A DNA stretch of 26,834 nucleotides from Bacillota bacterium. Its GTDB lineage: Bacteria; Bacillota; Bacilli; ZCTH02-B2. How positions within the stretch are numbered: the first letter of the stretch is position 1; every line of letters begins with the position of its first letter. Shown here piece by piece: positions 1-7,476 of the stretch. Below the pieces are notes generated by a model. It made no database searches. It saw only the letters and a program-made list of their open reading frames with translations, and had not been told where the DNA came from. The stretch spans positions 1-26,834 of the forward strand of contig PKQY01000026.1 in assembly GCA_017577895.1 (NCBI GenBank). The letters are read 5' to 3'. Made by a program: the position numbers and the translations under genes.

Positions 1-2
1 TG

Positions 3-482
3 GAAGATAAAGAGCCGACGTCTCCGCCTTTGGCAGAAGGCGGCACCCAACCGGACGAAGCCGCCAATCGGGACGGGGCGGTGCCGGAACCAGAGACAAC
101 ACCGTCGGAAGAGGAGCCGGTTGATGCTGGACAGCTCATCTTGGTGGAACAAGAAGGACCGAACCATGTGTATGCGTTGACGGGCGGGGAACTGGCCATC
201 CTGTTGGAGGCGAAGGGCCGTTGCTGGGTCGAGTTGCGCGCCACTGACGCCAAAGGAAAAAAGGGAAAAAAGCTGTTCAGTAAAGAACTGCAGCCGGGAG
301 AAACGTTGGTCTGGCCCGAGGAGGGCGAGACGGTTCCGGATGCGGTGCGGCTGCGGGTGGGAGCACCGGCGGCCATTCAATTGACCATCAGCGGCCATCC
401 CATTGAAACGGATCATTTTTCCAGTCCACAAAACTTCATTATAAAACAGAACGCCATCAACCAGGACTTCACGAGTCAGTAG
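3..482 (+). CDS. rodZ: RodZ-like protein, C-terminal fragment (gene starts before the window)
   Basis: The reading frame is open to the left edge, so this is the 3' part of a longer gene. The visible part begins with a low-complexity stretch rich in Glu, Pro and Ala, the usual linker between the membrane segment and the outer domain of RodZ proteins. A globular beta-rich segment follows, containing GRCWVELRATDAKGKKLF-like text, LQPGETLVWP and LRVGAPAAIQLTISGHPI. This fits the RodZ C-terminal domain (DUF4115). RodZ links the MreB cytoskeleton to the cell wall machinery, with an N-terminal cytoplasmic helix-turn-helix, one membrane helix and this external domain. The N-terminal parts lie outside the window and cannot be checked. 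Position directly before pgsA matches ymfM/rodZ in B. subtilis and supports the call. The last residues after the domain (roughly 110-150 of the visible part) look unstructured. Confidence 0.75.
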   Translation, partial: EDKEPTSPPLAEGGTQPDEAANRDGAVPEPETTPSEEEPVDAGQLILVEQEGPNHVYALTGGELAILLEAKGRCWVELRATDAKGKKGKKLFSKELQPGETLVWPEEGETVPDAVRLRVGAPAAIQLTISGHPIETDHFSSPQNFIIKQNAINQDFTSQ

Positions 483-556
483 CCCGTCGGCGGGACGCCC
501 AAACACAACGCGTACTCATGTTACAGCGTCCTCATGGGAATGGGAGGCAACGCAGC

Positions 557-1090
557 GTGAACTTGCCAAATAAAATCACATTGGCCCGCATCATGTTGGT
601 GCCGGTCGTCATGTTTTTTTTGTTGACTTTACATGAATGGCCGGCACTTTTCTTCTTTCTGTTGGCGGCGCTCACCGACGGATTGGACGGATATGTGGCG
701 CGAAAAAACCGGCTGGTGACCAATATGGGGAAGTTTTTGGACCCGTTGGCCGACAAACTGCTCATTTCCGCAGTGCTGATTGCCTTGGTTCAGTTGCAGC
801 GGCTGGATGCATGGGTCGCCACCGTCATCATTTGCCGGGAATTCGCTGTCACCGGTCTTCGGCTGGTCGGTGCCGCCGACGGGCGGGTCATCGCCGCCAG
901 CCGCATGGGCAAACTGAAAACCGTCTCACAAATCATTGCCATTTCGCTGTTGATTGTCGATAATTTTCCCTTTTCCCGCTGGGGCTTGCCCATGGCCGAT
1001 GTGGCCGTCGGGTTGGCCGTACTCTTGACAGTTGTTTCTGGAATCGAGTATTTTTTAAAAAATTGGTCCGTCTTGCAGAAAGTTGGATGA
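557..1090 (+). CDS. pgsA: CDP-diacylglycerol--glycerol-3-phosphate 3-phosphatidyltransferase
   Basis: PgsA makes phosphatidylglycerol phosphate from CDP-diacylglycerol and glycerol-3-phosphate, the first step to phosphatidylglycerol and cardiolipin, in the cytoplasmic membrane. The protein is about 177 residues and opens with MNLPNKITLARI, the usual PgsA start. The CDP-alcohol phosphatidyltransferase motif is complete: DG at 41-42, then DG-x2-AR, G, D at 62 and D at 66 (segments DGLDGYVARK and KFLDPLADK). Several hydrophobic membrane helices follow. I chose the GTG start at 557 over the upstream in-frame ATG at 518. GGGAGG at 542-547 lies 9 bases before 557, and the extra 13 residues from 518 are unlike the family. 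It lies between rodZ and cinA, as in many Bacillales, and is probably co-transcribed with them. Confidence 0.95.
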   Translation: MNLPNKITLARIMLVPVVMFFLLTLHEWPALFFFLLAALTDGLDGYVARKNRLVTNMGKFLDPLADKLLISAVLIALVQLQRLDAWVATVIICREFAVTGLRLVGAADGRVIAASRMGKLKTVSQIIAISLLIVDNFPFSRWGLPMADVAVGLAVLLTVVSGIEYFLKNWSVLQKVG

Positions 1091-1114
1091 GGAAACCGGA
1101 AAGGGCGGGAAGGG

Positions 1115-2365
1115 ATGAAAGCGGAAATTGTGGCGGTGGGTACCGAATTGTTGCTCGGGCAAATCGCCAATACCAACGCCCAATATTTGTCACAAAAACT
1201 CGCGGAAATCGGGGTGGATGTGTATTATCATTCGGTGGTAGGGGACAACGCCCAACGCATCCGGGATGTGCTCCAACGGGCCCGGAGCCGTTCCGAACTC
1301 ATCATCTTGACGGGCGGACTGGGGCCGACGGAAGACGATCTGACGAAAGATGTGGTAGCCGAATTGATCGGGCGGCCGTTGGTGGAGCACCGACCGTCGA
1401 TGGAAAAAATCGTGGCGTTTTTTTCCCAGTACGGCATCCCCATGACGGAAAACAACCGCCGACAGGCGTTGGTCATCGAAGGCGGACGCGTCTTTGAAAA
1501 CCGGCACGGCCTGGCGCCCGGAATGGCGGTCCAGGACAAACAAGACGGCGTTTGGTTTGTCTTGTTGCCGGGGCCGCCCAAGGAAATGAAACCGATGGTG
1601 GAATCCGACGTGCTGCCGTTTCTCCTTTCCTTGGTTTCGACCTCGCAGATCATTCATTCCAAAGTGTTGCATTTTTACGGTATTGGCGAGTCGATTCTCG
1701 AAGACAAAATCAAAGATTTGATTCGGCAACAAAGCAATCCCACCATCGCGCCGCTGGCCGGCGACCGGGAAGTCAAATTGCGGCTGACTGCGAAAGCCTC
1801 GTCCCGGGAAGCAGCGGAACAGCTGTTGCAGCCGCTGGTGGAAGAACTGTACCGGCGGCTGGGGAAATACATTTATGCAGAAGGCGAACATGCGCGGCTG
1901 GAACAAGTGTTGGTGGATGAATTGCGTCGACGTGGCGAAACCGTGGCTGTGGCGGAAAGTTGCACCGGCGGCCGGCTGAGCGGGGCGTTGACGTCAGTGC
2001 CCGGCAGCTCCGCCGTCTTTCCCGGCGGCGTCGTCACGTATTCGTTGGCGACGAAACGGGACGTGCTGGGCATTCCCCAGCATGACCTGGAGCAGTATGG
2101 AACCGTTTCCCGGCAGACGGCCGAAGCCATGGCGACGCACGTGCAACGGCTTTGTCGGGCGACCCACGGCATAGCCGTGACGGGCGTGGCCGGTCCCCAC
2201 GAGTTGGAAGGTCAGCCGGTCGGCCTGGTGTGGATCGCTTGGCGGCTGGGCGACGACAGTCACGTGCAGCAGTACCGGTTTGTCGGGGATCGGGAAGAGA
2301 TCCAAACCCGCGCGACGAAAACCGCCATGTTTAAAATGATCCAATTGTTGCGACAGAAAGGTTGA
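1115..2365 (+). CDS. cinA: CinA: competence/damage-inducible protein, nicotinamide mononucleotide deamidase domain
   Basis: The protein has 416 residues and two domains. The N-terminal domain resembles the molybdopterin-binding (MoaB/MogA) fold, with AVGTELLLGQIANTNA near the start and TGGLGPTEDDLTKD around residues 67-80. In the family it has ADP-ribose pyrophosphatase activity. The C-terminal PncC domain (about 255-416) has ESCTGGRLSGAL and the GVAGP segment. PncC converts NMN to nicotinate mononucleotide in pyridine nucleotide recycling. The ATG at 1115 follows a purine-rich GGGAAGGG with good spacing. In many Gram-positive bacteria cinA is co-transcribed with recA. Here a helicase gene and a terminator separate the two, so recA depends on its own promoter. 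Confidence 0.96.
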   Translation: MKAEIVAVGTELLLGQIANTNAQYLSQKLAEIGVDVYYHSVVGDNAQRIRDVLQRARSRSELIILTGGLGPTEDDLTKDVVAELIGRPLVEHRPSMEKIVAFFSQYGIPMTENNRRQALVIEGGRVFENRHGLAPGMAVQDKQDGVWFVLLPGPPKEMKPMVESDVLPFLLSLVSTSQIIHSKVLHFYGIGESILEDKIKDLIRQQSNPTIAPLAGDREVKLRLTAKASSREAAEQLLQPLVEELYRRLGKYIYAEGEHARLEQVLVDELRRRGETVAVAESCTGGRLSGALTSVPGSSAVFPGGVVTYSLATKRDVLGIPQHDLEQYGTVSRQTAEAMATHVQRLCRATHGIAVTGVAGPHELEGQPVGLVWIAWRLGDDSHVQQYRFVGDREEIQTRATKTAMFKMIQLLRQKG

Positions 2366-2372
2366 CGCGGTT

Positions 2373-3980
2373 GTGAAAAGTTTTGCCGAATTGTCCATTG
2401 ATGCCGACATTTTAAAAGCGATTTCCGATTTAGGGTTTGAAGAGCCGTCACCGATTCAGGAAGCGTGCATCCCCATCATTATAGAAGGAAAAGACGTTAT
2501 CGGACAGGCCCAAACCGGCACCGGCAAGACGGCGGCCTTTGGGATTCCGGTCGTTCAAGCGGTCAATCCGGAGAAATTGGCGGTGCAAGCCATCATCTTG
2601 ACACCGACGCGGGAGTTGGCCATCCAAGTTTCGGCGGAATTGCGAAAAATCGCCAAGTACAAACCGCTGCGCATTTTGCCCATTTACGGCGGCCAGTCGA
2701 TCCGCCATCAGATTCGTGTGTTGCAGCAAGGGGTGCACATCGTCATCGGCACGCCGGGACGGATATTGGATCATCTGCGGCGAAACACACTGCAGTTGGA
2801 TCAGGTCACCCACTTGGTGTTGGATGAAGCCGATGAAATGTTGGACATGGGCTTTATTGACGAGATTGAACAAATTATCCAGGCGACACCGAAGGAACGG
2901 CAGACGTTGCTCTTTTCCGCCACCATGCCCAACGAAATTCGCCGTCTGGCCAAGCGATACTTGAACGATCCGGTGCCCATTTCCATCAATCGCGGCGACG
3001 TCCATGTCCCGTACATCGAGCAAGTGTATTATCGCGTGTTGGAATCCCACAAGCTGGAAGTGCTCTGTCGCCTCATCGACAGTGAAGATGTGGAACAAGG
3101 TATTGTCTTTTGCCGCACGAAAAAAGGCGTCGACCAGTTGACCGAAGCGTTGCAGGAGCGGGGTTACCTGGTGGACGGGATTCACGGCGATTTGAGCCAG
3201 ATGCAGCGGGACAAAGTGATGAAGTCGTTCCGGGATGGCGAGATTGAACTGTTGATCGCCACCGACGTGGCGGCCCGGGGAATCGACGTCAGCAACGTTT
3301 CCCACGTTATCAACTACGACATTCCACAAGATCCGGAAAGTTACGTCCACCGCATTGGCCGGACCGGCCGGGCTGGACGATCGGGTGTGGCCATGACGCT
3401 GGTGACGCCGCGGGAGATGAAACTGCTCCTGACGATTCAAGAACAGACGAAGATGACGATCACGCCGCGGGAACTGCCGTCCTTGGAGGAAGTGACGCGC
3501 AAAAAGCAGGCGGAATGGCGTGAACAATTGATCGCGGTTTTAAATGAAGGTGTGGCACTGGAGCAGTACGACGTGATGCTGGAAGAACTTCAGGAACATT
3601 ATCCATTAAAAGATATTGCCCGGGCTGCCTTGCATTTGCACTATTCGGCGCACCTGGCGAACTTACAGTGGAACGAATATGACTTTGGCGATACCGGTGC
3701 GGCGCCGGGAATGGTCCGGTTGTTCATGAATGTCGGCCGTCGGCTCGGCGTTAAACCGCGGATGTTGGTCGATTTGATCGTGAACACCATCGGCGTCTCG
3801 CCGCAGACCATCGGCCGCATCGATTTGTTTGACGAATTTTCCTTCGTCGAGGTCAAAGAACAAGCGGCGCCGTTCGTCATCGAAGGGCTGAAGTCCATCC
3901 ATTTTATGGGGAAACGGCTCAATGTCGAACCGGCGAAACCGCGCAACAAAACGAACCACATGGAGTGGTCATCGGTTTAG
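2373..3980 (+). CDS. DEAD-box ATP-dependent RNA helicase with C-terminal DbpA-type RNA-binding domain
   Basis: The protein has 535 residues and all core motifs of a DEAD-box helicase: Q motif near F22 (GFEEPSPIQ), motif I AQTGTGKT at 46-53, Ia PTRELA, Ib TPGR, DEAD at 151-154, SAT at 182-184, ATDVAARGID at 296-305 and HRIGRTGR at 326-333. Residues about 446-520 (MVRLFMNVGRRLGVKP onward) match the DbpA RNA-binding domain, a small RRM-like fold that in B. subtilis YxiN/DbpA targets 23S rRNA. It probably remodels RNA during ribosome assembly or decay. It starts at GTG 2373, seven bases after the cinA stop, so it is likely co-transcribed with cinA. The family could be called DeaD/CsdA-like or DbpA-like, so I give no symbol. 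The position between cinA and recA is not the B. subtilis arrangement. Confidence 0.93.
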   Translation: MKSFAELSIDADILKAISDLGFEEPSPIQEACIPIIIEGKDVIGQAQTGTGKTAAFGIPVVQAVNPEKLAVQAIILTPTRELAIQVSAELRKIAKYKPLRILPIYGGQSIRHQIRVLQQGVHIVIGTPGRILDHLRRNTLQLDQVTHLVLDEADEMLDMGFIDEIEQIIQATPKERQTLLFSATMPNEIRRLAKRYLNDPVPISINRGDVHVPYIEQVYYRVLESHKLEVLCRLIDSEDVEQGIVFCRTKKGVDQLTEALQERGYLVDGIHGDLSQMQRDKVMKSFRDGEIELLIATDVAARGIDVSNVSHVINYDIPQDPESYVHRIGRTGRAGRSGVAMTLVTPREMKLLLTIQEQTKMTITPRELPSLEEVTRKKQAEWREQLIAVLNEGVALEQYDVMLEELQEHYPLKDIARAALHLHYSAHLANLQWNEYDFGDTGAAPGMVRLFMNVGRRLGVKPRMLVDLIVNTIGVSPQTIGRIDLFDEFSFVEVKEQAAPFVIEGLKSIHFMGKRLNVEPAKPRNKTNHMEWSSV

Positions 3981-4004
3981 GCCCGTCCTGGGCCTCCTTT
4001 TTTT
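3979..4004 (+). terminator. Rho-independent terminator after the helicase gene
   Basis: Arms AGGCCC (3979-3984) and GGGCCT (3990-3995) form a 6-bp GC-rich stem with a 5-base loop, followed by a run of seven T at 3998-4004. The stem starts inside the helicase stop codon. It separates the pgsA-cinA-helicase unit from recA. Confidence 0.85.
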
Positions 4005-4013
4005 CGGGAAAAG

Positions 4014-4027
4014 CGAACATATGCTTG
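4014..4027 (+). promoter_or_regulatory. LexA (SOS) operator of recA
   Basis: CGAACATATGCTTG has the left half CGAAC perfect and the right half GCTTG with two changes from the ideal palindrome CGAAC-N4-GTTCG. It overlaps the proposed -35 of recA, as expected for a repressor site. The lexA gene is in the same window, and its upstream region carries sites of the same type. Confidence 0.75.
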
Positions 4028-4054
4028 CTCTTTGGGAAGGCCTTCGGTTAAGAT
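4025..4054 (+). promoter_or_regulatory. Candidate sigma-A promoter of recA
   Basis: A -35 of TTGCTC (4025-4030) and a -10 of TAAGAT (4049-4054) are 18 bases apart. Both are imperfect. The choice is supported by the overlap of the -35 with the SOS operator and by the terminator just upstream. Confidence 0.4.
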
Positions 4055-4096
4055 AAGCTTAAAGAGAGCCTATGGGAAATTAAGGGGGAGAGAGAC

Positions 4097-5152
4097 GTGG
4101 CTGCAGATCGCCAGGCCGCATTGGAAATGGCATTACGCCAGATTGAAAAACAGTTCGGGAAGGGCTCCATCATGAAATTGGGGGAAGCGCAAGCGGCCCT
4201 GCAAGTGGAAACGATTCCGAGCGGGGCGTTGGCGCTGGACATTGCCCTCGGTGTCGGCGGTTATCCGAAAGGGAGGATTATCGAGATATACGGTCCGGAA
4301 TCGTCGGGGAAAACGACGGTGGCGTTGCACGCCATCGCCGAAGCGCAAAAACTGGGCGGCACGGCGGCGTTCATCGACGCCGAACACGCGCTGGATCCGA
4401 TCTATGCGCAAAATCTCGGTGTTAATATTGATGAGCTGTTGTTGTCGCAGCCGGACACCGGGGAACAGGCGCTGGAAATTGCGGAAGCGCTGGTTCGCAG
4501 CGGGGCAGTGGACATCATTGTCATCGACTCGGTGGCGGCGCTTGTGCCCAAGGCGGAAATCGACGGCGAGATGGGTGACAATTACGTCGGTCTGCAAGCC
4601 CGTCTCATGTCGCAAGCGATGCGCAAATTGTCGGGAGCCATTAACAAGTCCAAGTGCATTGCCATTTTCATCAACCAAATCCGGGAAAAAGTCGGCGTCA
4701 TGTTCGGCAATCCGGAAACGACGCCCGGCGGCCGGGCCCTGAAGTTTTACAGCAGCATCCGCCTGGAAGTTCGGCGGGCGGAAGCCATCAAACAAGGCAA
4801 CGAAGTGGTCGGAAACCGGACGAAAATTAAAGTCGTCAAAAACAAAGTGGCGCCTCCATTCCGTCAAGCCGAAGTGGACATCATGTACGGGGAAGGCATT
4901 TCGCGAGAAGGGAGCATTGTCGATATCGCCACGGAGATGGATATCCTGCAAAAAAGCGGGGCCTGGTATTCGTACAACGGCGAGCGACTCGGTCAAGGCC
5001 GGGAAAACGTGAAGCAATATTTGAAGGAACATCCCGAAGTGGCGGCGGAAATTGAACAGCAAATCCGGCAACTTTGCCAAATTTCACCACCCCGCATGGT
5101 GACGGCGGCCGATTCGCTCGATGCCGACGAATCGTTTTCAGAAGACTATTAA
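4097..5152 (+). CDS. recA: RecA recombinase
   Basis: RecA forms filaments on single-stranded DNA, catalyses strand exchange, and acts as co-protease for LexA self-cleavage. The protein has 351 residues, the normal length. Motifs seen: Walker A GPESSGKT at 66-73, DAEHALDP at 94-101, Walker B IIVIDSVAALVP near 140-151, and the L2 region GVMFGNPETTPGG at 200-212. The C-terminal tail is acidic, ending in DADESFSEDY, typical of RecA. The start is GTG at 4097, preceded by GGGGGAG at 4084-4090. Transcription is likely under LexA control through the operator at 4014-4027. recX follows 20 bases downstream in the same direction. Confidence 0.99.
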   Translation: MAADRQAALEMALRQIEKQFGKGSIMKLGEAQAALQVETIPSGALALDIALGVGGYPKGRIIEIYGPESSGKTTVALHAIAEAQKLGGTAAFIDAEHALDPIYAQNLGVNIDELLLSQPDTGEQALEIAEALVRSGAVDIIVIDSVAALVPKAEIDGEMGDNYVGLQARLMSQAMRKLSGAINKSKCIAIFINQIREKVGVMFGNPETTPGGRALKFYSSIRLEVRRAEAIKQGNEVVGNRTKIKVVKNKVAPPFRQAEVDIMYGEGISREGSIVDIATEMDILQKSGAWYSYNGERLGQGRENVKQYLKEHPEVAAEIEQQIRQLCQISPPRMVTAADSLDADESFSEDY

Positions 5153-5172
5153 GGCCGGCGGTGTGAATCAGC

Positions 5173-5649
5173 ATGTCCCGCCGGCATGACGCTGAACCGT
5201 TGGCCGACGCCATGGCTGCGGCCATCCGTTTTTTGGCGGTCCGCTGGCGGACGAGCGGCGAATTGCGGCGTCATTTGTTGCGACGGGGTTATTCAGAAAC
5301 CGTTGTGGAGAAGGTTTTGGAACACTGCCGAGAACGAAAATACATCGACGATGCGGCATATGCGGAACACTTCGTTCGCCAGCGGTTGGCCAAAGGCTAC
5401 GGACCCCGCCGACTGGCACAAGAATTGGCACGCAAAGGCATGGCGTCCGACGTGTACCGTCCGCTGTTGTCCAAGCGAGAACAACAGGAATGGGTTCAAG
5501 CCGCGCAGCAGGCGGCGGTGAAAAAACTCAATCAGTTGCCGAAGGACTTGTCGACACCTGAGAAAAAGACGAAGATTGCCCGCCATCTTCAATACAAAGG
5601 TTTTTCCCCTGCGGTGATCCATCACGTCCTCGACACGCTCTTTCATTAA
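5173..5649 (+). CDS. recX: RecX regulatory protein
   Basis: RecX binds RecA and modulates its filaments and co-protease activity. The protein has 158 residues and is almost entirely helical, made of the three-helix repeats of RecX. Typical segments are RRHLLRRGYS, RKYIDDAAYAEHFVRQRL and YGPRRLAQELARKG in the first half and KIARHLQYKGFSPAVIHHVL near the end. It is about the size of the E. coli protein and much shorter than the roughly 260-residue B. subtilis RecX. The start is ATG 5173, 20 bases after the recA stop, with a weak GGCGGTGTG ribosome site. Placement directly after recA supports both identity and co-regulation by the SOS response. No clear terminator follows it. Confidence 0.9.
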   Translation: MSRRHDAEPLADAMAAAIRFLAVRWRTSGELRRHLLRRGYSETVVEKVLEHCRERKYIDDAAYAEHFVRQRLAKGYGPRRLAQELARKGMASDVYRPLLSKREQQEWVQAAQQAAVKKLNQLPKDLSTPEKKTKIARHLQYKGFSPAVIHHVLDTLFH

Positions 5650-5681
5650 AGTCCAGCGAACGACCAGGCAGGCGGGCATTC

Positions 5682-5710
5682 TTGACATAGCCTGGTAAAA
5701 AGCATAGAAT
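5682..5710 (+). promoter_or_regulatory. Strong sigma-A promoter of rny
   Basis: TTGACA (5682-5687), a 17-base spacer, and TAGAAT (5705-5710). The -35 is perfect and the -10 has one change. The inverted 7-mer pair ACCAGGC (5663-5669) and GCCTGGT (5690-5696) brackets the -35. It drives rny with a leader of about 100 bases. Confidence 0.85.
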
Positions 5711-5782
5711 GAGACTGCAATCTCATGGTGCTGCCTGGTCTTCGCCATTCATGCCTGCTTGTTTGGCATTCAAGCATGGCAT
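5709..5782 (+). other. Structured 5' leader of rny (two hairpins)
   Basis: Hairpin 1 has ATGAGA (5709-5714) and TCTCAT (5721-5726) with a 6-base loop, at or just before the expected transcript start. Hairpin 2 has ATGCCTGCTTG (5751-5761) and CAAGCATGGCAT (5771-5782), an 11-bp stem with one bulged base and a 9-base loop. A copy of TGCCTGGTC (5732-5740) is complementary to GACCAGGCA upstream of the promoter (5662-5670). The structures are seen in sequence; any role in rny control is inference. Confidence 0.5.
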
Positions 5783-5821
5783 CGGACCGTTCGCGGTCCC
5801 GTGTTGAGAGAGGGGGGACGC

Positions 5822-7366
5822 ATGATGGATCTACTTATGGTAGCCATCCCAACCCTCGTTGCGTTGTTGATAGGCTTGGCAGCAGGGTATTGGATGCGCA
5901 AGTCGATTGCTGAATCCAAGATCTCCAGTGCGGAAGAAGCTGCCCGGCAAATCGTCGAACAAGCCAAGAAGGAAGCCGAAGCAAAACAAAAAGAGATCGT
6001 CTTGGAAGCAAAAGATGAAGCGTTTCGCCTTCGTTCCGAAGCAGAAGCAGAAATCCGCGAACGGCGCAATGAAGTGGCCAACCTCGAAAAGCGCGTCCTG
6101 CAGCGGGAAGAATCTTTGGAACGAAAAATGGCGATGTTGGAAAACAAAGAACTGCAACTGCAAGAAAAAGAACAACAGTTGCAGTCCCTCATTGCCGAGC
6201 AACAAGATGTGCTGGCGCAACAAAAGCAGGAACTGGAACGCATTTCCGGGTTGACAGCAGAAGAAGCGCGCAATACCATTCTTCGACAAGTGGAAGAAGA
6301 ACTCCAACATGAAGTGGCGCAGCGGATCAAAGAAGCGGAATTAAAGGTGCGGGAAGAATCAGAAAAAATTGCTAAAGAAATCATTTCCGTTGCCATCCAA
6401 CGCTGTGCGGCAGATCATACGGCAGAGACGACCGTCTCAGTGGTGTCGTTACCGAACGATGAAATGAAAGGGAGGATCATCGGTCGCGAAGGGAGAAATA
6501 TTCGGACTTTGGAAACGTTGACCGGTGTCGATCTGATCATTGATGACACGCCCGAGGCGGTGATTTTGTCCGCATTTGACCCGATACGCCGGGAAATCGC
6601 CAAAGTGGCGTTGGAAAAGCTGGTGGCCGACGGGCGTATCCATCCGGCGCGCATCGAAGAAATGGTTGAAAAAGCGCGGAAAGAAGTGGATGAACGGATT
6701 CGGGAATACGGCGAACAAGCCATGTTCGAAGCCGGCGTCCACGGGCTGCATCCGGATCTGATCAAAATTCTCGGGCGTTTGAAGTTCCGGACGAGTTACG
6801 GACAAAATGTACTGCAACATTCGGTGGAAGTGGCGATTTTGGCAGGGTTGCTGGCTGCCGAATTGAACGAAGACGTTGCTTTGGCCAGACGGGCAGGTTT
6901 GCTGCACGACATTGGTAAGGCAATTGATCACGAAGTCGAAGGTTCCCATGTGGAAGTAGGTACTGAATTGGCGAAAAAATATAAAGAACATCCGGTTGTC
7001 ATTAATGGGATTGGGTATCACCATGGGGAAGTGGAAGCCAACTCGATCATCTCCGTACTTGTAACAGCGGCCGATGCGATTTCGGCCTCCCGACCGGGAG
7101 CACGTCGGGAGACGTTAGAAAATTACATCCGGCGGCTGGAAAAATTGGAGAGCATCTGCAACTCCTTTGAAGGAGTGGAAAAGTCCTACGCCATTCAAGC
7201 CGGTCGCGAAGTCCGGATCATGGTCCACCCCGAAAAAGTGGACGATGCGGAAGCGTACCGCTTGGCGCGTGAGATTCGCAAACGGATCGAAAACGAATTG
7301 GACTACCCCGGTCACATCAAAGTGACGGTCATACGCGAAACCCGAGCTGTCGATTATGCGAGATGA
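5822..7366 (+). CDS. rny: Ribonuclease Y
   Basis: RNase Y is the membrane-bound endoribonuclease that starts bulk mRNA decay in many Firmicutes. The protein has 514 residues. It has an N-terminal membrane helix (about 3-23), a long charged coiled coil (about 30-190) rich in E, K, Q and R, a KH domain (about 205-270, GRIIGREGRN), and an HD domain with the metal-binding HD pair at 362-363 (LLHDIGKAIDHE). The end DYPGHIKVTVIRETRAVDYAR is almost the same as in B. subtilis. The start is at ATG 5822 or the adjacent ATG 5825, behind AGGGGGG at 5811-5817. A longer frame from TTG 5759 is open, but its extra residues do not resemble the family. The gene has its own promoter and its own terminator, so it is mainly monocistronic. 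Confidence 0.97.
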   Translation: MMDLLMVAIPTLVALLIGLAAGYWMRKSIAESKISSAEEAARQIVEQAKKEAEAKQKEIVLEAKDEAFRLRSEAEAEIRERRNEVANLEKRVLQREESLERKMAMLENKELQLQEKEQQLQSLIAEQQDVLAQQKQELERISGLTAEEARNTILRQVEEELQHEVAQRIKEAELKVREESEKIAKEIISVAIQRCAADHTAETTVSVVSLPNDEMKGRIIGREGRNIRTLETLTGVDLIIDDTPEAVILSAFDPIRREIAKVALEKLVADGRIHPARIEEMVEKARKEVDERIREYGEQAMFEAGVHGLHPDLIKILGRLKFRTSYGQNVLQHSVEVAILAGLLAAELNEDVALARRAGLLHDIGKAIDHEVEGSHVEVGTELAKKYKEHPVVINGIGYHHGEVEANSIISVLVTAADAISASRPGARRETLENYIRRLEKLESICNSFEGVEKSYAIQAGREVRIMVHPEKVDDAEAYRLAREIRKRIENELDYPGHIKVTVIRETRAVDYAR

Positions 7367-7394
7367 GAAGTGGCCTTTGCCACTTCCTTTTTTC
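7367..7394 (+). terminator. Rho-independent terminator of rny
   Basis: GAAGTGGC (7367-7374) and GCCACTTC (7379-7386) form a perfect 8-bp stem with a CTTT loop, followed by a T-run to 7393. The stem begins on the base after the rny stop codon. Confidence 0.92.
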
Positions 7395-7427
7395 TTCACA
7401 CCTGCTTTTTTCGTCACACCTGCTTTG
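7392..7427 (+). repeat. Two tandem 18-bp units upstream of ymdB
   Basis: The 18-base units at 7392-7409 and 7410-7427 differ at two positions; both contain TCACACCTGCTTT. They lie between the rny terminator and the ymdB ribosome site. The function is unknown and may be none. Confidence 0.7.
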
Positions 7428-7476
7428 CGCCACCAGCGACGACATCTCAGTCCACCGTCGAGAGGGGGAGCTAGCC

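Noticed and set aside
518..556. Upstream ATG start for pgsA
   Set aside because: No ribosome site, and the added residues are not seen in PgsA; GTG 557 has GGGAGG at 9 bases.
4133..5080. Long open frames on the strand opposite recA and other genes
   Set aside because: They mirror the codon bias of the real genes and have no ribosome sites or family matches.
5662..5700. Terminator after recX
   Set aside because: The 7-bp inverted pair has a 20-base loop and is followed by only a short A-run on this strand; it brackets the rny -35 instead.
5759..5821. Upstream TTG start for rny
   Set aside because: The extra residues cover the leader hairpin and do not match RNase Y. The ribosome site at 5811-5817 fits ATG 5822 or 5825.
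7363..7476. In-frame upstream extension of ymdB
   Set aside because: It encodes the rny terminator and the tandem repeat; YmdB family length and the ribosome site fit ATG 7477.
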